Positions 60,636 to 64,000 of a stretch of DNA of 64,000 nucleotides are shown here, piece after piece. Both the position numbers and the translations under genes were made by a program. The DNA comes from an uncultured Desulfovibrio sp. GTDB taxonomy: Bacteria > Desulfobacterota > Desulfovibrionia > Desulfovibrionales > Desulfovibrionaceae. The stretch is taken from the NCBI GenBank assembly GCA_913063155.1, contig CAJXYU010000001.1, forward strand, positions 1-64,000, written 5' to 3'. The notes under the pieces were generated by a model. That model did no database searches. It saw only the letters and a program-made list of their open reading frames with translations, and had not been told where the DNA came from. How positions within the stretch are numbered: the stretch's first letter is position 1; each line of letters opens with the position of its first letter.

Positions 60636-63119
60636 ATGAACAACATCATCGCCAAAGCAGCCAAACATCCCCTGACCATAGCCCTAGCCCTAGCCCTGTT
60701 GATGCTGGCCGGGGCATGGTTCTGCCGCCCCCCGGCGGAGGAGCTGCCCCTGACCACCGAGGAAAGGAAATGGCTGGCGGCCCACCCCACCATCCGCCTG
60801 GGTGTGACCCCGTCCACGCGTCCCCTGGAGTTCTTCGGCGAAAAGGCCGAGTACAAAGGCATGGTGGCCGACTACATGAAGCTGCTCGAAGACCGCCTCG
60901 GCGTGCACTTCGAGGTGGTGGAGACCACCAACCTCAAAAAACTGCTCAAACTGGCCGAAGACCGCAAGGTGGACATCATAGCAGCGTTCCGGGCCAACCC
61001 GGCAAACATAGATTACATGCGGTTCAGCCGCCCCTACCTGGAAATGCCCACGGTCATCCTGGTGAACAAGAACCAGAAGCGGTACCTGCAACTCGAGGAC
61101 ATGTCCGACATGGACCTGGCCCTGCCCAAGGGGTACGCGGTCATCGACTACGTGCGCAAATACTACCCCCAAATCCACATACAACCGGTCTACAACTATT
61201 TGGCCGCCCTGCTGCACGTTTCCTTCGACGAGATCGACGCCACCATCATCTCCCTGCCCCAGGCCAGCTATTTCATAGAGGACAAGGGGATCACCAACCT
61301 GCGCGTGGCCGGGCACACGGACTACAAGATATACAACCGCATCGCCAGCCGGTCCGACTGGCCCATGCTCAATTCCATCCTGCAGAAGGGGCTGGACTCC
61401 ATCACCGAGAACGAACGGAACCAGATCTACCGCAAGTGGGTCACCCTGGACCAGCACTACCTCTCCTTCCTGCTGCACAACAAGCAGTTCTGGGGGTATC
61501 TCGGCGGCGCAATCCTGTTCATCTTCCTGTTCATCGTCTCCATCATCTCCTGGAACCGCACCCTGCACCGCAGGGTCAACGACCGCACCCTGGAGCTGCA
61601 GCAGGAACTGGATGCGCGCATGCGGCTGCTCGCGGCCATCGAGCAGGCACAGGACGGCATGTTCATTCTCAATACCGAAGGAATCGTGGAATACGTAAAC
61701 CCGTCTTTTGAGAAAATGTCCGGCTACACCCTGGACGAACTCAAGGGCGGGCACATCGCCATCATACGCAGCGATCAGCACAGCCCTAACTTTTTCAACG
61801 AGATATGGGACGTTCTCGGCCGGGGAGAGCTCTGGAAAGGGCACACCATCTACCGCCGTAAGGACGGGACCTTGTACGAGGTCGACCTGAGCATTTCTCC
61901 GCTCTACAATTCGGCCGGGGAGCTGACCGGCTACGTGGAGGTGGCTCGCGACATCACCGAGCGCCTGCAGATGGAAAAACAGCTGCGCCAGAGCCAGAAG
62001 CTGGAGGAATTGGGCACGCTGGCCGGGGGAATCGCCCACGACTTCAACAACATCCTGGCTGCAATACAGGGCTACGCCGAGCTTTCCCTGCCCACGGTGG
62101 AACCCGAAAGCCGCGCCCACACCAACCTGCAGCGAATCCAAAAGGTGGCCGCACGGGCCAAGGAAATGGTGCACCAGATCCTGGTCTTCTCCCGCAGGCG
62201 CGAACCTCAGAAAAGCCTCATCGCCCTGCCTCCCCTGCTCAAGGAGGTGGTCAATTTCCTGCACACCTCCCTGCCCTCCACCATCGAGATCCGCCTGGAA
62301 CCGGGTACGGAGGACGCCGTCGTCCTGGGCGATCCCGGCCAGATGCACCAGGTCATCACCAACCTGGGCACCAACGCGGCCTACGCCATGCAGACAGACG
62401 GCGGCGTACTGACCATTTCCCTGGAACGGGTGGAGTTGGGCGAAAAGGACCTGCCGCCCACGAACACGCTGACGCCGGGAACCTACTTCAGGCTGCGCGT
62501 GGCCGACACCGGCGAGGGCATCCCCGAGGAGGTCATGGGACGCATCTTCGACCCGTTCTTCACCACCAAACCCCAGGGCAAGGGCACGGGAATGGGGTTG
62601 TCCATGGTCCACGGCATCGTGGGCACCATGCACGGCGAAATCACCGTGGCCAGTGATCCGGGCCGGGGCACGACCTTCGACATCTTCCTGCCGAAGGCGC
62701 AGGGCGCCCCGCATGAGACGGTGAAACGCAGGGACGAGGTGGTCCCGGGCCGGGGCCGCATCCTGTTCGTGGACGACGAGGCGGACATGGTCAACGTGGG
62801 CGAGCAGATGCTGGGCGACCTGGGCTACACGGTCACGGGCGTCAACGACAGCCTGGACGCGGTGGACGTGTTCCGGCGCGCGCCCGCGGACTTCGACCTG
62901 ATCATCACGGACCAGACCATGCCCTACCTGACCGGCGACCGCCTGGCCAAGACCGTGCACGCCATCCGGCCGGACATTCCCATCATACTGTGCACCGGTT
63001 ATTCCGTTTCCCTGGAAAACATCCGGGAAGGGGAGCACGGCATCCGGGCCATCCTCATGAAACCCTTTACCGCAGCCGAGCTTTCCAAGGCCGTGGACCG
63101 GGCATTGCGGGACCCCTGA
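60636..63119 (+). CDS. Hybrid sensor kinase with periplasmic solute-binding domain
   Basis: 827 residues. An N-terminal membrane helix and a periplasmic SBP_bac_3-type domain (about 40-270: [58 protein letters not shown]) lead to a second helix ([20 protein letters not shown]), PAS, His in [21 protein letters not shown], ATPase with ADTGEGIP and GTGMGLSM, and a C-terminal receiver with Asp in [11 protein letters not shown]. It probably senses an amino acid and signals to the sigma-54 regulator. I chose the ATG at 60636. Confidence 0.9.
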   Translation: MNNIIAKAAKHPLTIALALALLMLAGAWFCRPPAEELPLTTEERKWLAAHPTIRLGVTPSTRPLEFFGEKAEYKGMVADYMKLLEDRLGVHFEVVETTNLKKLLKLAEDRKVDIIAAFRANPANIDYMRFSRPYLEMPTVILVNKNQKRYLQLEDMSDMDLALPKGYAVIDYVRKYYPQIHIQPVYNYLAALLHVSFDEIDATIISLPQASYFIEDKGITNLRVAGHTDYKIYNRIASRSDWPMLNSILQKGLDSITENERNQIYRKWVTLDQHYLSFLLHNKQFWGYLGGAILFIFLFIVSIISWNRTLHRRVNDRTLELQQELDARMRLLAAIEQAQDGMFILNTEGIVEYVNPSFEKMSGYTLDELKGGHIAIIRSDQHSPNFFNEIWDVLGRGELWKGHTIYRRKDGTLYEVDLSISPLYNSAGELTGYVEVARDITERLQMEKQLRQSQKLEELGTLAGGIAHDFNNILAAIQGYAELSLPTVEPESRAHTNLQRIQKVAARAKEMVHQILVFSRRREPQKSLIALPPLLKEVVNFLHTSLPSTIEIRLEPGTEDAVVLGDPGQMHQVITNLGTNAAYAMQTDGGVLTISLERVELGEKDLPPTNTLTPGTYFRLRVADTGEGIPEEVMGRIFDPFFTTKPQGKGTGMGLSMVHGIVGTMHGEITVASDPGRGTTFDIFLPKAQGAPHETVKRRDEVVPGRGRILFVDDEADMVNVGEQMLGDLGYTVTGVNDSLDAVDVFRRAPADFDLIITDQTMPYLTGDRLAKTVHAIRPDIPIILCTGYSVSLENIREGEHGIRAILMKPFTAAELSKAVDRALRDP

Positions 63120-63170
63120 ACGACTCGCCGGGGCCAATCACGTAAGCGCCATGGCTTTTCAGGACATGGC

Positions 63171-63905
63171 CTATTTCCCAAATCGCCTCATGATCTCCTT
63201 CAGCTTTTCCTTGTCCGTGGCCTGATACTCCAGGTCGCCTGATGCACCGCCCAGGGAGAGCCTGGCGTCGGCAAAGCGGTTCACCCTGCCGGACGCCGAG
63301 CAATGGACGTCCCGAACGCCGGTGCGTTCCACCAATTCGACAACATTGTCCGGGGAGACGCCCGCACCGGCCATGACGGCGATACGCTCGCCGAAACGGG
63401 CCACGGCATGGGCAATGCGCTCCGCTCCCTGGGGAGCCGTGTCGGCCTGCCCCGATGTCAGGATGCGGTCCACGCCCAGTGCGATGAGGGTCTCGATGGC
63501 CGCGTCGTAGTCCCGGGCAAAATCCACGGCCCGATGAAAGGTCACCTGCAACGCCCTTGCCTTCGCCGCATCGCACAGCTGCGCCGTGGCCCGTTCGTTG
63601 ACCCGGAAATCCTCTTCCAGCACGCCGATGACCACTCCGTGCGCGCCAAGGTCCGCATAGTAGCCGACCTCTTCGACCATGGCCGCAACCTCGTCCTCGT
63701 CGAAGCAGAAGTCCCCAGGCCTGGGGCGGATCATGGGATGCAATTCCACATCGGCATGCCCACGAGCGAAACGCACCAGCGAAGGAGCCGGCGACAGCCC
63801 GCCCAGGGCCAAAGCACTGCACAATTCAAGGCGGTCCACACCGCCCGATTCGGCCACGGTGCGGACCGATTCGATATTATCCAAACACACTTCAATTCCG
63901 ATCAT
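63171..63905 (-). CDS. CutC copper-homeostasis-family protein (not choline lyase)
   Basis: 244 residues of the TIM-barrel CutC (PF03932-type) family: GIEVCLDNIESVRTVAESGGVDRLELCSALALGGLSPAPSLV, HPMIRPRPGDFCFD, VTFHRAVDFARDYDAAIETLIALGVDRILTSGQ and VMAGAGVSPDNV. Its cellular role is unsettled, with copper tolerance reported for some members. It shares only a name with the choline lyase at 11984-14524. I chose the ATG at 63905. It stands convergent to the hybrid kinase gene. Confidence 0.93.
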   Translation of the reverse strand: MIGIEVCLDNIESVRTVAESGGVDRLELCSALALGGLSPAPSLVRFARGHADVELHPMIRPRPGDFCFDEDEVAAMVEEVGYYADLGAHGVVIGVLEEDFRVNERATAQLCDAAKARALQVTFHRAVDFARDYDAAIETLIALGVDRILTSGQADTAPQGAERIAHAVARFGERIAVMAGAGVSPDNVVELVERTGVRDVHCSASGRVNRFADARLSLGGASGDLEYQATDKEKLKEIMRRFGK

Positions 63906-64000
63906 GTCGACCTCGTTTCCTGTTGTTTGCCAATCTCCTTCCGGCAATAGCAAACCATACCGCCGGAGAGACAATACTTTTTTTTAATTCGGCCAATTGA

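Noticed and set aside
60690-63137. 815-codon open frame on the minus strand
   Set aside because: It is antisense to the hybrid kinase, which has complete domains in its own frame.
63171-63905. Possible second choline lyase because of the name CutC
   Set aside because: The sequence is the TIM-barrel copper-homeostasis family of 244 residues, with no glycyl radical motif.
1-64000. CRISPR arrays, IS elements, tRNA or rRNA genes
   Set aside because: No regularly spaced repeats, transposase domains, tRNA cloverleaf or rRNA signatures were recognised on reading either strand.

Overview
The window looks like part of a chromosome from a motile, anaerobic, GC-rich member of the Desulfovibrionaceae. 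The basis is a choline trimethylamine-lyase whose length (846 residues) and key residue numbers coincide with the Desulfovibrio enzyme, together with a TRAP carboxylate-type transporter, flagellar genes and many two-component regulators. No tRNA, rRNA, IS element, prophage or CRISPR array was seen.

Region 1 (about 0.6-20.1 kb) is a glycyl-radical-enzyme bacterial microcompartment for choline. One long minus-strand operon (16743 down to 660) encodes shell proteins (three BMC-H, one EutS/PduU-like, three tandem-BMC, one EutN/CcmL vertex), CutC and its activase CutD, CoA-acylating aldehyde dehydrogenase CutF, a CutF paralogue that has lost its catalytic Cys, PduL phosphotransacylase, a CutO-type alcohol dehydrogenase, a PduS-like RnfC-type electron carrier, EutJ- and EutP-like proteins and two unassigned proteins. 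Choline is split to trimethylamine and acetaldehyde inside the shell. Acetaldehyde is then converted to ethanol and, through acetyl-CoA, to acetyl phosphate. A divergent plus-strand pair (DMT-type transporter and an 88-residue protein) and a MerR-type regulator follow. The two divergent promoters share a TTGACC-19 bp-dyad design typical of MerR control.

Region 2 (20.1-29.1 kb) holds late flagellar genes on the minus strand: a small ECF-like sigma factor, then flgD, flgE, flgK, flgL and fliD, with a separate flagellin gene.

Region 3 (29.3-38.6 kb) is a signalling cluster. Plus strand: response regulator, TonB-dependent receptor, YfiR-family periplasmic protein and membrane histidine kinase, all overlapping. 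Minus strand: PAS-type histidine kinase, REC-HDOD protein and REC plus degenerate HD-GYP protein.

Region 4 (38.9-51.9 kb) is a complete C-P lyase system for phosphonates: phnGHIJKLM-phnCDE on the plus strand, divergent from phnF, a hexapeptide transferase, a second phnM, a DUF1045 2H-phosphoesterase-like gene and phnN on the minus strand.

Region 5 (52.6-63.1 kb) pairs a TRAP transporter (dctP, dctQ, dctM) with two different iron-sulfur L-serine dehydratases on the minus strand. Next to it are a sigma-54-dependent response regulator and a hybrid sensor kinase with a periplasmic solute-binding domain. This reads as a self-contained uptake, degradation and sensing unit, probably for serine or a similar amino acid. 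The window ends with a copper-homeostasis-family CutC gene, unrelated to choline CutC.
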